Source: Hymenolepis diminuta
Lineage: Eukaryota > Platyhelminthes > Cestoda > Cyclophyllidea > Hymenolepididae
Assembly: GCA_900708905.1 (NCBI GenBank)
Contig: CAADRB010000069.1
Location: 560,897-624,896, forward strand
Direction: 5' to 3'
DNA length: 64,000 nt
A model generated the notes under the pieces. The model worked only from the letters and a program-made list of their open reading frames with translations. It was not told the DNA's origin and made no database searches. Position 1 is the first letter of the stretch. Every line of letters starts with the position of its first letter. The translations under genes and the position numbers were made by a program. This document shows, piece by piece, positions 52,501-64,000 of the stretch.

Positions 52501-55500
52501 TTCTGAATAGGCCTGGTAAATATTTTACTATTGAAATCGTCTGAAAGGAAGAAATAAGGTCCAAATATATAGGTCATGAAATATAACGATTTCTTTTCGT
52601 TATAATTGAATGGTTCCTCTCTTGCTTATGAATAATTAAACCTGTATATATAGCAAGAATTTTTCTCTGTAAACTTTTCTCTCGACAATAACTGAAGTAT
52701 TTTAGCAGTGCTAACTCTAATTGCTTCCTATCTATGGCGATGGGAAAAGCGCAAATTTTATAAACTAAATAGGCGTTCCATCATTCAAAAATTCGACCTA
52801 ACTTAACAAACGTAATCATGAAAACTCAAATACCTTTAAGCATTTTTTTGTAAAAATTGGCAATTCATTTTCCAATTGTTAGATTATCATTAACCTGCGT
52901 TATCGATCATTTCAATAACTGAACGTATTTAGATCAACAGCGACCTCATTACACGAGTGATGAAATTTAACTCAATATTATTTTCATTACGCATGCCAAT
53001 AGCGATAACCTTTTACAGTGTTTAAACCCGGAAAAGCAATTAGTAAACAGTAAAAACCTTTTGGTCGGATGCAACAAGCGTGTAAAGAAACTGGCATTCG
53101 CTTTGCATTTTGGGCTACCGGGTATGTGCGTTCATTCCGGTTTCAAGGCTGCTCAGCGAAATGAAGAGCAAAATTATCCACGAATATAATTTTCAGGACC
53201 AAGCATTGGAATTTAAAGATGTAAATGAATGTCAAAATAAAGGAAAGGCAACCATAGAGTCTAGCAGAGCTCTTCCTCTAGTGCAATAAAATGTGACAGC
53301 TATGCAACCTATTGTCCAATTAGTATATTCGACACGGCCTTTAAATAAATGGATTATTTATAAATAGTTCGGTGGGGGATGAAGGGGGATTAAAAAAATA
53401 AGTGCGCAACGAAGTTAGTTTATTTTGTAATATCCCATTTTGCCAAAGATTAATTTACATTATCCTTTTTATTCCTGAGGTTCTTGTTGAGCTTATATGA
53501 CCGATATCTAGATCTTGTTGTTCAGTTTGGTCATGTTTGTTTGATTCATTTTTCCATCTTACAATCACGGGCAGGTAGATAAGAGTGGCAGAAGTACAAT
53601 CCAATAAAGTTTACTTTAGAGGAACTTAAATTCTCAAATACTACAATTTAATTTGTATATATTTTTCTTTCATATGTAGTGTATCTACCACAACGAAGTA
53701 AAAAAATTTCACCTTATTTGGATATTTATCATTATATGATTATATGTCCGACATTATTTTTTCAAAACGCATTAATGATACTCTATCGTATTTGACTATT
53801 AAAGTTACCGCCTCGCTTTTGATGTCCACAGACAATAACATTTTCAGAGATTCATGAAGTACAAAGGGAAGTGACTATGAGATTTAAACCAATTAATTCA
53901 TCTTTCATTCTTGAGAACCATAGAAAGAGTTCTCTTAAGAACTAAATTTTTTAAAAGTATTTCCTACAATGAAAAGCAAAAGCCGAAGAAAGAGACACTG
54001 AGTAGAGGAAGAAATATTACGTTAATTTATTTTAAGATTAAGTGGACTGCTACCTGATTATAATTTCAGTTTCTTAATTAATTGGTACTGACATAATATT
54101 CGACTTTTATTTCAGACAACTTTTATTACGTAGGCTTACTTCAGTAATTGATTTGATTAAAAGGTATTGATTTTTTTCTTTCTAGCTATTATTATTACTG
54201 CCCATGGAAAGCATAAAAGTTTGCACTTTAAATCATGGGAAAACACATGAACAAAGAGGAATAATAAATGAGCCCAACAAGGTATGTGACGGAGAGGTGA
54301 AAAGGGAGGAGCAGATAAGTCAGTTTTACTTGAATTTGGGAACGATGAATTGCCCATATTTTCAAAAGCTGAGTTTTTAATTATGATGTCGAAATGCCTC
54401 ATTTAGATTAAATGCCCACCAGATTCATGGATAAGATTATACCCACTGCATTCAGAGGTTGTTGAAAAATTCATTTTTTTTCATGGTCGGTCGGGCCACC
54501 TCGATTTACTTGCATCTTTTTATGTCCAAGTACTAACAGATAAAACTAGCAGCGATGCATTCAGTATAGTACAACTCACTACAGCACACACAAGGTGAAC
54601 AATTGATCATTTTTTCGTTAATTTCGAAATCAAGATACGTGTTTTTATTTGGAGAAAAGTGATAAAATGCTACAATTGCCTGAGAGTTAAAATTTTTAAT
54701 TTTAGAAAAGAAACAAAAGTTGTTGACCAAGTAAACCACAAATCATCATCTTAAGTTTGAAATATCCATGTTGTCAGCTTTTGAATGTTAGTCTTTTTGT
54801 AAATTTTTAGGAGAACTAACAGTTAAAATGTCTCGTACTCCACTAGCTATTTTAAAGTTTATGCCTTTTATCTTCTACCAACCTCCACTAAAGGATGGAG
54901 AAAGAAGACAAGACAGTGGGGAGCATAGTTTGTTGGGAGTGGATATGGAAACATAAGGAGACAGAGTAGGTTGTGATGTGTTAGCGTGTGTGCAATGACT
55001 GCTGTTTACCGTAAGTTTATAAGGGGAGTTTGTATACTGCTCATTCATTACTTGATGAGACGTTAAGATCATCTGTGCTTCCACGACAGGTGGTCACAAG
55101 GGGTACGATAACAAGGAATCAAAAGTCAAGTGTGAGGGAAGAGGATCGAAAGAAGCTTTTAAATCGGGAAAATTTGCTCATTTTGACCACTATGAAATTA
55201 ATTCCTATAATAAAATAATAGATTCTCCAAAATAAATCTTTATTTTTCATCTTTTAATTTCTGCTTCTTCATTTTATTTTGATGTAGTGGTTTGGGTCGG
55301 TATGTATTGTAGTGTTGCCAGGTCGTATTTGCAACTAGCGTAACGTCTTAGGGAATCTAAGAGTCGATTACGGTATCCTACAATGAAGAGCAGGTTATAA
55401 CAGCATTCACATCATTAATTTATGGTATTTACATGATATGAAAATCCAAATAATTTGACTTCCCGTGATGTTGACTCTCATTCATTTGTCAGATAGGCCT

Positions 55501-57258
55501 TAACTAATAGCCCCAATATTATCTAAAATCGAAGTTTGAAGTTGAATTATATTCCTTTAGACGCAAACAAGCGAAAGACTATCATTTATGGGGTCTGATA
55601 TTCGCAGTCTTAAAAGATAGTTCATCAGGAGAATGAAGGGTATATAGAACATATTTTGAGTACTGCAGTTAAGAAAGGACTAAAAACTATAAGAAGAAAA
55701 GTTTATCAAATCGGAAGACAACCGCAAACATAATGAATAAAACTTCTTCACCGTCTGTTGATCAATGGTGTCATCGACTATAAATCTTTTATGAGTTTGT
55801 GATGATTAATGGGATATACCACGCACTAGTATAGACACTTATTACTTGTTTCCAATTCCTTTCAAACATGTGATATTTCTAACCCACCTATTTGTGAGAT
55901 GTAGCTAAAACTGTTAGAAGTTCCCACTTGTCCGACTCTGATCCACCGCTATCGATTTAATAAACAAATAGGGAATCATCTCAATTGTTTTTTTCGGACT
56001 CCTTCAATGACACTGAAAACCACAAGAATGCACCAAAGTGTACAAGTAAGAATTTGCATTTTGTCCCTGTTTCGACGAAATAACAACGATTTGCAAAACT
56101 TCTCCTAACGGCGGAACTGCTAAAGTTATTCAAAGATTAAAAAATAACTTATTTATATACCCTCATAACTATATTTTTATTAACTGAACTTGAATTAATT
56201 TAATTAAATAATCAATAATTTAATAAAATTTTGCAAATATTTAATCATTTTAGCATTTAAGCCGAATTTGATTTACTATGGTTGTTAAAGACTGTGTTAC
56301 GCCCTTCCTGGAAGTAAGAAAAAACATGTAATCGATCGAAGTTCCGCATTTACTATTAAAAAATATCCCGCTATAAAAATGACAACGTTTCTGCCTATAA
56401 TTTGTCAACTTGAAAATCAAAATAACCTAAGCCTTATTTATTCCAAGTCAACTAGTTCTATGAACTGAATAAAATATTGGAAGACATACCTCGCTGGCAT
56501 TAGATATTTAAGGGGAGTCTGTACTTAGCCTTTTCGCTGTACATCAATTTACACTTATCCGCACAGTTCAGTCCAAAACGATAAAACAATAAATTAACAC
56601 TGTAATCACTGGATAAATAAAAGCACATACTCTTCACATAAAATGCAAGTGAAACTGACCTTTTATGTCAAGTTAAGTATGCTTTCAAATATGTTCTAGA
56701 AATACACTAATGGATGAAAAATAAGGTTAAAAGAAATGAAAGTTAAACTAACTTATAATAATGTCAAGTTTTGAATAGTCTGCAGTCTGACTTTCAGAGA
56801 GTAACCATCATGAATTTTCTTTAATGTACATTAGGTAATCATTTTTGATAGATTTCAACATTGCTATCTTGGAATTCGTTGACTTTCCAACGACCGACAC
56901 TAAAATGGTTATTATAAGAATTTCATCACTAACAAAAGGTTCATGCATTAAATTATTCAAATGTTAAAAAGGACCACCATCTTAAAATTTTTCTTATTTG
57001 AACCCGACTATAAACACTTGGTAAATTTATAAAAGACAATTTCTACAGCATTGTTATCTGAATTAATCTACCTTCTATTCTATATATCCTCCTTCGGCTT
57101 CTATCACCGACTCAATTACAATCCGGAAGCGACCGACTGCAAGCCTTCATCAGATCGGGTAGTCTTTATTCATGTCCTCCATTCCCCAGGCTATTGGTTC
57201 TATCAGAGAGGAGGATTTGGTGTTGTGAGAATGCCTATTAGCGTCCTTTTCAATCACG

Positions 57259-57320
57259 CCCGACCCGACCCGCCCGCTCCGCCCCATCTCACCCCACCCA
57301 GTCCCACTCTGCCCCGTCCC
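57259..57320 (-). other. C-rich block; G-quadruplex-forming potential on the minus strand
   Basis: The plus strand has ten runs of three or four C in 62 bases in a genome that is about two thirds A+T. On the minus strand 57259-57275 reads GGGCGGGTCGGGTCGGG, a four-run G-quadruplex motif with loops of 1, 2 and 2 bases. Six further G-runs follow. The units look like drifted CCCGA/CCCGC/CCCCA pentamers, so an old C-rich minisatellite is possible. The pattern is certain; folding in the cell is inferred. Confidence 0.85.
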
Positions 57321-57479
57321 ACACGTAATAATACAAAAGATTGAGGTCTCATGAGTAGTACAAAGTAGTGTTTCTTGGAGAATAGAATCAAGTAGTACAG
57401 TTGACCGTTCACCTGACTGAAATTTCACAGATGAGCATCAATATCAGCACCTCTAGTTTGGATAAATGTCTATTCCGAC

Positions 57480-57715
57480 TGTTGGAAGGGGCTAGAAGGG
57501 GTTGCTAACTGTAAAGGTACAGAGAGTAAGAAGAAAGGCACAGGATTATTCACGAAAGGGAGAGACAAAAAGAGAGAAGATTTCAAAACAGAAGTTAAGA
57601 GAAGCTACGGATAGAAAGGAAGTGGCTGAATGACCTGATTGTAGAATTTGAGAAAGGTAGACCGAGTAGATGTGTGTTAGAGAACAAGGATGAGTCGGGG
57701 GAAAGATTACGTCTG
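57480..57715. other. Purine-rich tract on the plus strand
   Basis: About 240 bases are roughly 70% A+G on the plus strand, with many GAGA, AAAG and GGAA words (for example GGGAGAGACAAAAAGAGAGA). It lies just after the C-rich block, so base-strand asymmetry switches sign within 200 bases. No open frame here has recognisable product. Confidence 0.6.
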
Positions 57716-60700
57716 GATGTTTATAGATAGAGTTGGTAGACAATTCGAGTAATTAAGAACTGTGAAGATCTGGCTTTGAAGAAAGAGGTAAAGGCATCAA
57801 GACAAATAGGTTGAAATGAGGATTGACGTGTCGTTGGACGATCATTTAGTATAAAGTCATTGATAAAAGTGTCTAGATATGCATGACGCTTGGATCTTGC
57901 TGACTGACAACGTTCTGACATTTGCAAAGCTAAGAACATTGACTCAAACCCTGGAAACATTGGTCGTGAGCAATCCCTGAAATTTTATTTGGAAAATAAT
58001 TATTTCACTAGTTGTTTCAAATGAATGCATATTACCACTATGCTACCGCCACATATCAGTTATTAAATTCCCAAGCTCAGTAAAAGAATTTTACGGTGAA
58101 ATAATTACCTTATTCACATAGTTGCCTTTTTCACCTATGGAACATTCAGTTGTTCACTTATTCGTTTTTACTTAGATGATTTCCTGACTGTGTAGGTGTG
58201 TACACGTTATTATCATTTCAATGATTATTGTATTATTTTTATAAAATGTTCAAATCCTATCATATGAAGCAATTTATAAAATTCGATTCATACAATTCAT
58301 AAGTTTATTCATTTTGTTCGATACACAGTTTCGTATTTTTTCTCAAGTTATTGCAAAGGTGCTTGCCAATATCAATGTTGGGTACAGAAAAGCACTCCGG
58401 AACTTCTCTGTTATAAATTTACAAAATGACATCTTTTCCCTAAAACTTATGGATTCTGTTTTGATAAACAAAACCATGACGATACACCACAAAATATTGA
58501 TTAACTTACTATTTTTATTCTAATTTATATGTAATATTTTTCATGGTTGTAGTACGTTGTTAGAAGAAAAAGAATGTTGTGTGAAAACATCGTTTCTGTT
58601 AGATACTTCGTATTCTTAAGTCTTATCATTGTCTGTAATAGTCTTGGTAATGGAAATTTATTAAGTTTATTTATTCCCGTGTTTGGTTAAGTCAGTCCAA
58701 AATTATCCTAAAATATAAAGATAATTATTAACTCACAATTAAAATAGTTTTAAAATGCATAATTGTTAAGGATTTAGCTGAGTTCTTGGAATAAAATAAC
58801 TTCAGATGCTTTCCTCCATAAAATTCAGAGTTTTTCAGCACCCAAAGCATACTGAACAGTTTATCATTTATCTATTTAATGAATCTTGTTTGTTTGCTAA
58901 TAATGGAGTGTAATTAAACAAAACACTTTTTTATCTTATTGACGGGTTATTTAAATAAAATATTTGTCCCTTATCATTGGTCTTAATAAGCGTCCATGAC
59001 TACAGATCGTTTATCCAGCAACCTTTCGTACTTAATTTGCCCTTTATTTTAATTACTAAAATTCATTCCTAGTATTTATTAACAGTTGATTAAAATGTTA
59101 ACTAATAACCTGTTTTCAAATTAGACTAGGTAATTTGGCTAGCGCATACAAGTTAAAACCAATTTTGAAGACCGATTTGGTACTATTTTGTATTAGCTTT
59201 GCATTTTCTTACTAACACAAAATATTAGAACACCATAGCGGACGTCAATTTTGAAATGGTAACTGAACTTTGTGAAGTAAGCAAGAGTAACATAAGGATA
59301 AAATGAAAATGCGCGAGCAGTATTGGGAAATAACAATTTACTAACTTCAGACTCACTGAGTAGCAGGGGCAATAAATACGGAATAAATTGATTCTCTCCT
59401 TTTTATTGATTCAAATTTTATGCAGTTAATGGAATAGTATGCAATAAAATGGCATAGCGAGGCCGATTACTTTTCTTCAACTATGTCAAACGTCATTTTT
59501 GGTTACGGCCATCATTTTTATATTATCATTGTTGAACTTTGAATAAGTAATGTAATCTAATGCACTAAGTATTAAATTAGTATTTTTGACAAAAACAACA
59601 AATTGAGTTAGTTATTGAAAAGTAAAATAAAAAATGTTGGGAAGTTATCAATCTTTAATTAGAAATACCACTACTATGCTTAGATCTTTTTTATTCATTT
59701 TCCTCATTTCTTAACCTTAATTCTATTTTTGTCCTTTAATGTCAATATGGATTTATTTGTATAAATATAAATAGCCTAAATTCTAGGCATTTTCTTTTCG
59801 CAAAATATATATGTCAAATAAATGTCATTTTAAAAGGTCTTTAACTTGATTTTGCAATACACATAAATTTTTAATTTTTGGTAAAATACGTATGCACAAT
59901 ACGTAAAAACGCGAAATGAGTTTCTTTACTTTTCTTTATTTATTTAATTAATTCCCATTGATTTCAGCTTGTGTTATTTTCACAGGCCCTGCAAAGTTCG
60001 AAATGATCTTTTTCACATGCGATTTTGGTAGAGAAGTGAAAATGTACATTCTGTTCATTTTAGAACAACTCTTTTTATGGAAGGCAGATTTTAAAGTACT
60101 CAGTTATACAGCAAAATCGTGACTACATATTTTCATTTGAAAAACGAACTTATATACAAATTTAAACAAGTAAATCAGGCAAATTTTCCCATCATCACCA
60201 TTTACAGAATCTAAAAATTGAATATAGATGGAAAATGTCTTCGAAGTGACCTTGTACTTTAATTGAGCATTTATTATTTGTGTGAAAATGGTTTACACTT
60301 CACATACACGATCGAAAATTAATGGTCAACACACAGAAGTCGTCATTTAAAAAATAAAAAGCTTTCACATACTTTCACTTATGTCGACTAGGCATAAATT
60401 AAACATTACCTTAGATTCATTATTTTAAAATGTTGCAAATAATTTTGGTATGCAATGCAAAGTAATTTTAGGTAAATTTTTTTAATTATCCGTTCTTAAT
60501 AACTAGCTTTATCATCTCCAAAAAGGAATTAAAAAATATTAGAATTAAGCATAGTAATTTATTATTTGAATATAGTCGAGTCCCTATAGTAAAATTTTAT
60601 AAAGAGACCTTAAACCTTGTGAGCGTATAACGATTTCTTGATTTTCTGAATGAATTCGCCTTCTTCTTTTGCAATTCATTGGTTAATCAAAGAATAATTT

Positions 60701-63700
60701 GTGCGGGTAGCTAAGACAGCAAAGATTAAGTTTATAAAATTCTTAAAATAAGATAAATGACCTAAAATTTTTGAGAACAAGGTTGGTCAAAAGCGTACAT
60801 GTTGGAGAGTTTCGTATATTAGCAACTGGTTTGCATATCTCCGGTCAGTCAGGTCCACATTGGGCCTAAAATAACGGGGGGATAATTCAGGTCATGAAAA
60901 ACTCACTGAAAACGATTATGTACAAAATCCCTATGTATAAAACGTTAACAAGAAGCGAGAAAAAGAACTGATTATTGACGAAAAGGAATGTTTAAATTAT
61001 TTAGAACCCTTTCCAAGTTTCTGGCACTTCATTTAACACTATACGACATGATAAGAGCATAATGATAACCCCAAGTAAGTTTTAATAGCTTATAAAGAAT
61101 TACTTTTATTATTGAACCGACAATTATTAAATAACACTTTAATCATTATGTAATTACAAATTCGTGATGCATGACTAGTGAATGTTAAAATGCTATACCC
61201 TTCTACAATTACCGTTCTTTTTCATATCTTGCTGCCATTTCTTCTTCATAATGCATAAACGATTATTCTTTCAGCCATCTTGCATTTTTGTAGATGTTAA
61301 ACAGTTTCTCAATAATTTTAAAAATGGAAGTTTATAAACTATAATTTTTAAGGTTATGGTAGAAAATGGTAAAGTATTTTTTGTTGAATCTTGAATATAT
61401 GGTTGTTATCCCAATCAAACATATTGGTCATAGCGTGGTGATGATAAATGAGACGAGATTTACCGATTGATGTCAGCAAAAGGAGGATTCTGGCGATTTC
61501 AGTTTTATTTTTAATGATCTAATTTATGCGAAATTTGAGAAAGGAAACAAGTTTCGTGAATGACTGGGCACACTTAAGCCACAGAGCGACCTTCAGTTAG
61601 ATTGGCACTGAGGGAATATCTTAAGCCCTCTTTTCCCTTATTTTGCACCATTCAACATTGAAAAATCAGCTGCATATCCGTAAAACCCAATTTCGTCCAT
61701 TTATCTTATTACTATTCAAATGTTATTTAAGTGCTCTTTGATCTTTCAAGGGTAGCGAGTCACTGAAATACATGCCTACGTATAGCTAATCTAGAATTTT
61801 AAAGGCTTAACCAGGCAGAAATAAGAAATTAACGATAAGAACTGTCTATGATTAAATAATTAGGTGCTTATCAAGGGCTTTAAATTCATTATTTTTAATT
61901 CATTACCTACGTCTTCATGAAAATATTTATTGCAGTTACCCAGATTCTGAATTTATATTCACACATGTTCGTCCCATCTTTCAACTCCATTTAGTGTTGA
62001 GTCATATGGTGTTCTTTTTCCCATTTAGTAACTTCATTTCTTCCTTTTTCCCTCTTTTCCGAGGTAACTTTGTCGGTGAACATAATAATCATGTTAGTCA
62101 TTTTTACTTACCGAAGTCCTCGGCCAAGTCAGGTAAGCCAAGTCAGTAAAGTATTGTTGGAGCCAGAGAAAGGGATTTTAGTGTAAGAGTGAAACCAATA
62201 TTTTTATAGAAGAGAATATATTCTTTAAGAATATTTTTTAATTCCACTTTCCGAAAAAATGTTTTTGAATTCACGCTATGTTTCCTTTGCGTGAAAAAAC
62301 AATACTTCCTGTCTGATTCGAGACGAAATTTACTTAGTTTACAACATTTTAAAATAATTCTAAGGCGACACAGCATCAACTCAAACAAAAGCGTAAAAGA
62401 TTATTCGAAGCCTATATTTTGTTTTTACCTTCTGCTAAAGAAATGGATTATATTGAATTCTTTCGCTTTGAATTATATTTATTCTCAAACAGGATGTGAA
62501 TTTTTTCGACTCCTGGTTGATGAACACGTATTGTCTATTATTTAGTAGAGAAAGTATACCGTAACCAACAATAAATAAGTGTCGAGTTTTATACCATTTA
62601 ATCTCATGACGATACTGCATAAAAATAAGAAATGTATTGCTTTTCTACATTCAAATTCTGTATTCCCCAAAATTTTAATCATTATTTTTCACTGGAAAAG
62701 ACAATATTGTTGAATTTTCAACGGTAGAGAGAAATCTTAACGCAATAGATGAAAAGATAATTCAATTGGAAGTTTACGTAAAGGCTGGAAAAATAAACTA
62801 AGATAAATCAGGCTAATAATGACGTCTTAATTCATCTAAATTCTGAATGTATTATGCTGAATGTAATTTCGACTTAAAAGGCTAACATTTTCGCAATAAA
62901 ATATGATTTTAAAGTGACGAAACTGACCGGTATGATCTTAAAATCATATCGATAAATTGAGGTGGTTTAACCATCATGAAATTAAATAGAATAATTAGCA
63001 GGCTTTGAATAACATAAATAATGATCTATCTATGAAGCTGAGAGTCATATGATAAAATTCGAGCTTCAGAGCTTTACGCAATAAGTTTTCTTCTTATTAA
63101 AATATAAAAAAACCTAAAACTTGTACAAATCCAACAAAGTAAGTTTCTTGGTGATCTAAATACAATACCTTATTTTTCTTGACCCTCTGCAGCCTAAACG
63201 GACATGTTTCCTGCTATATTTATTCAATTAACGTTGATCGTACTTCCTTGAGCATAATAATAATTTTAGATTCACGATACGAACATTAATGGAATCATAA
63301 AGATGGTGATTCGTCGTTATTTAAGTGGTCTAATTTATTTGACTAGTGGATTAAATTGACAGATTATTATTAAAATAGTCCAAACGCAATAGATTTATTC
63401 TTTTTCATAATGTAGTTATTTAAAACTAGCTAAATGTTTTGCTACATCATTATTATCTAAATTTTTTATATAAACCATTTTAATTAATGAATTTTTAAAA
63501 TAAAATGATAAATATTTTGATATCTTCTAAAATATGATAGAAAAGTCAACGATTTAACAAGTGAAGCTACTTTAATACACTACAGTTAATAAAAGCTTTT
63601 TTGTAAATCACATATGTCTTTCTGAAAATTATTTATTTACACGTTCCGAAGATAAAAATATCATCTCAATGCATTGCAAAATTAATGTCAACCAGTAATT

Positions 63701-63933
63701 AGAAATGTCTTTCTCTTTCTAGAAATTCAATTTGTCTAGACGCATCCACATTTCCTTGTTGCCATCTCAACAATTAGCTGTGTATTTTGAGTTTACCGAT
63801 AGTAAAACAAATTATTTACCATTTCACCCGTGAAATAGGTTTCAGTCTGAAAGTCGGTAAGTTATTGAAATAAGTTGATTCCTGGTCACTTCAGATCCTA
63901 ATAAATTTACTCTTTACTCATTGCCACGCTCTG
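57716..63933. other. Non-coding AT-rich stretch
   Basis: No gene, RNA or repeat copy recognised except the 14-bp tandem at 62.1 kb. Confidence 0.6.
62123..62150. repeat. Two tandem 14-bp units (GCCAAGTCAG)
   Basis: GCCAAGTCAGGTAA is followed by GCCAAGTCAGTAAA. The first unit contains CAG/GTAAGC, which fits a splice-donor consensus; on the minus strand nearby, CG/GTAAGTA (about 62105-62112) does too. No exon could be supported on either side. Confidence 0.7.
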
Positions 63934-63961
63934 CTCACTCACTCATTCACTCACTCACTCA
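63934..63961. repeat. (CACT)n microsatellite
   Basis: About seven CACT units with one CATT variant, near the window edge. Confidence 0.9.
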
Positions 63962-64000
63962 GAAAACCTGAGTTTGTGAGAAGAGTGCATAGCATGGCAT

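Larger units (their letters stand above)
45266..57040. other. Non-coding AT-rich stretch
   Basis: It holds family 1 copy D, family 2 copy 2, TA arrays and the hairpins near 51.8 and 52.1 kb. Plus-strand purine-rich runs occur at about 54270-54320 and 54890-54970. No gene recognised. Confidence 0.55.

Overview
The window looks like nuclear, non-coding DNA from an animal genome. GC is about one third by spot count. Open frames are short and scattered on both strands, with no operon-like packing and no recognisable host gene, tRNA, rRNA or CRISPR array. The longest stop-free run (about 117 codons) is roughly what random sequence of this size and composition should give once. A long intron or an intergenic gene desert fits best. 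The only homology I trust is a broken Ty3/gypsy LTR-retrotransposon fragment at 28.64-29.46 kb. Its RNase H and integrase motifs resemble the CsRn1/Boudicca group, known from trematodes and also from some insects. With the low GC and TA/AAT microsatellites this makes a parasitic flatworm (schistosome-like) my best guess at the source, at about even confidence.

Layout: 1-9.0 kb is plain AT-rich sequence with TA and AAT microsatellites. 9.0-9.26 kb holds a diverged 144-bp tandem duplication. 10.6-11.2 kb is a GC-richer pocket with two RFX X-box-like sites and one copy of a decayed repeat (family 2; the other copy is at 52.4 kb on the opposite strand). 11.2-28 kb is mostly featureless, apart from a CpG-rich patch at 13.9 kb and copies of another decayed repeat (family 1) at 21.0 and 24.0 kb. 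28.6-30.14 kb is the most unusual stretch: the retrotransposon relic, then about 650 bp of CpG-rich sequence built from degenerate short repeats. 30.2-57 kb is AT-rich, with more family 1 copies (37.5, 45.1 and 50.6 kb), several perfect hairpins and microsatellites. 57.0-57.75 kb holds a C-rich block with G-quadruplex potential on the minus strand, followed by a purine-rich tract. 57.8-64 kb is featureless and ends in a CACT microsatellite.

No genes can be said to work together here. What can be read is a graveyard of old repeats plus local sequence-structure anomalies. I did not find a convincing new biological system. The best leads are the unclassified family 1, the CpG-rich repeat block beside the retrotransposon relic, the C-rich/G4 block and the paired X-box-like sites. 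Identity values are hand counts.
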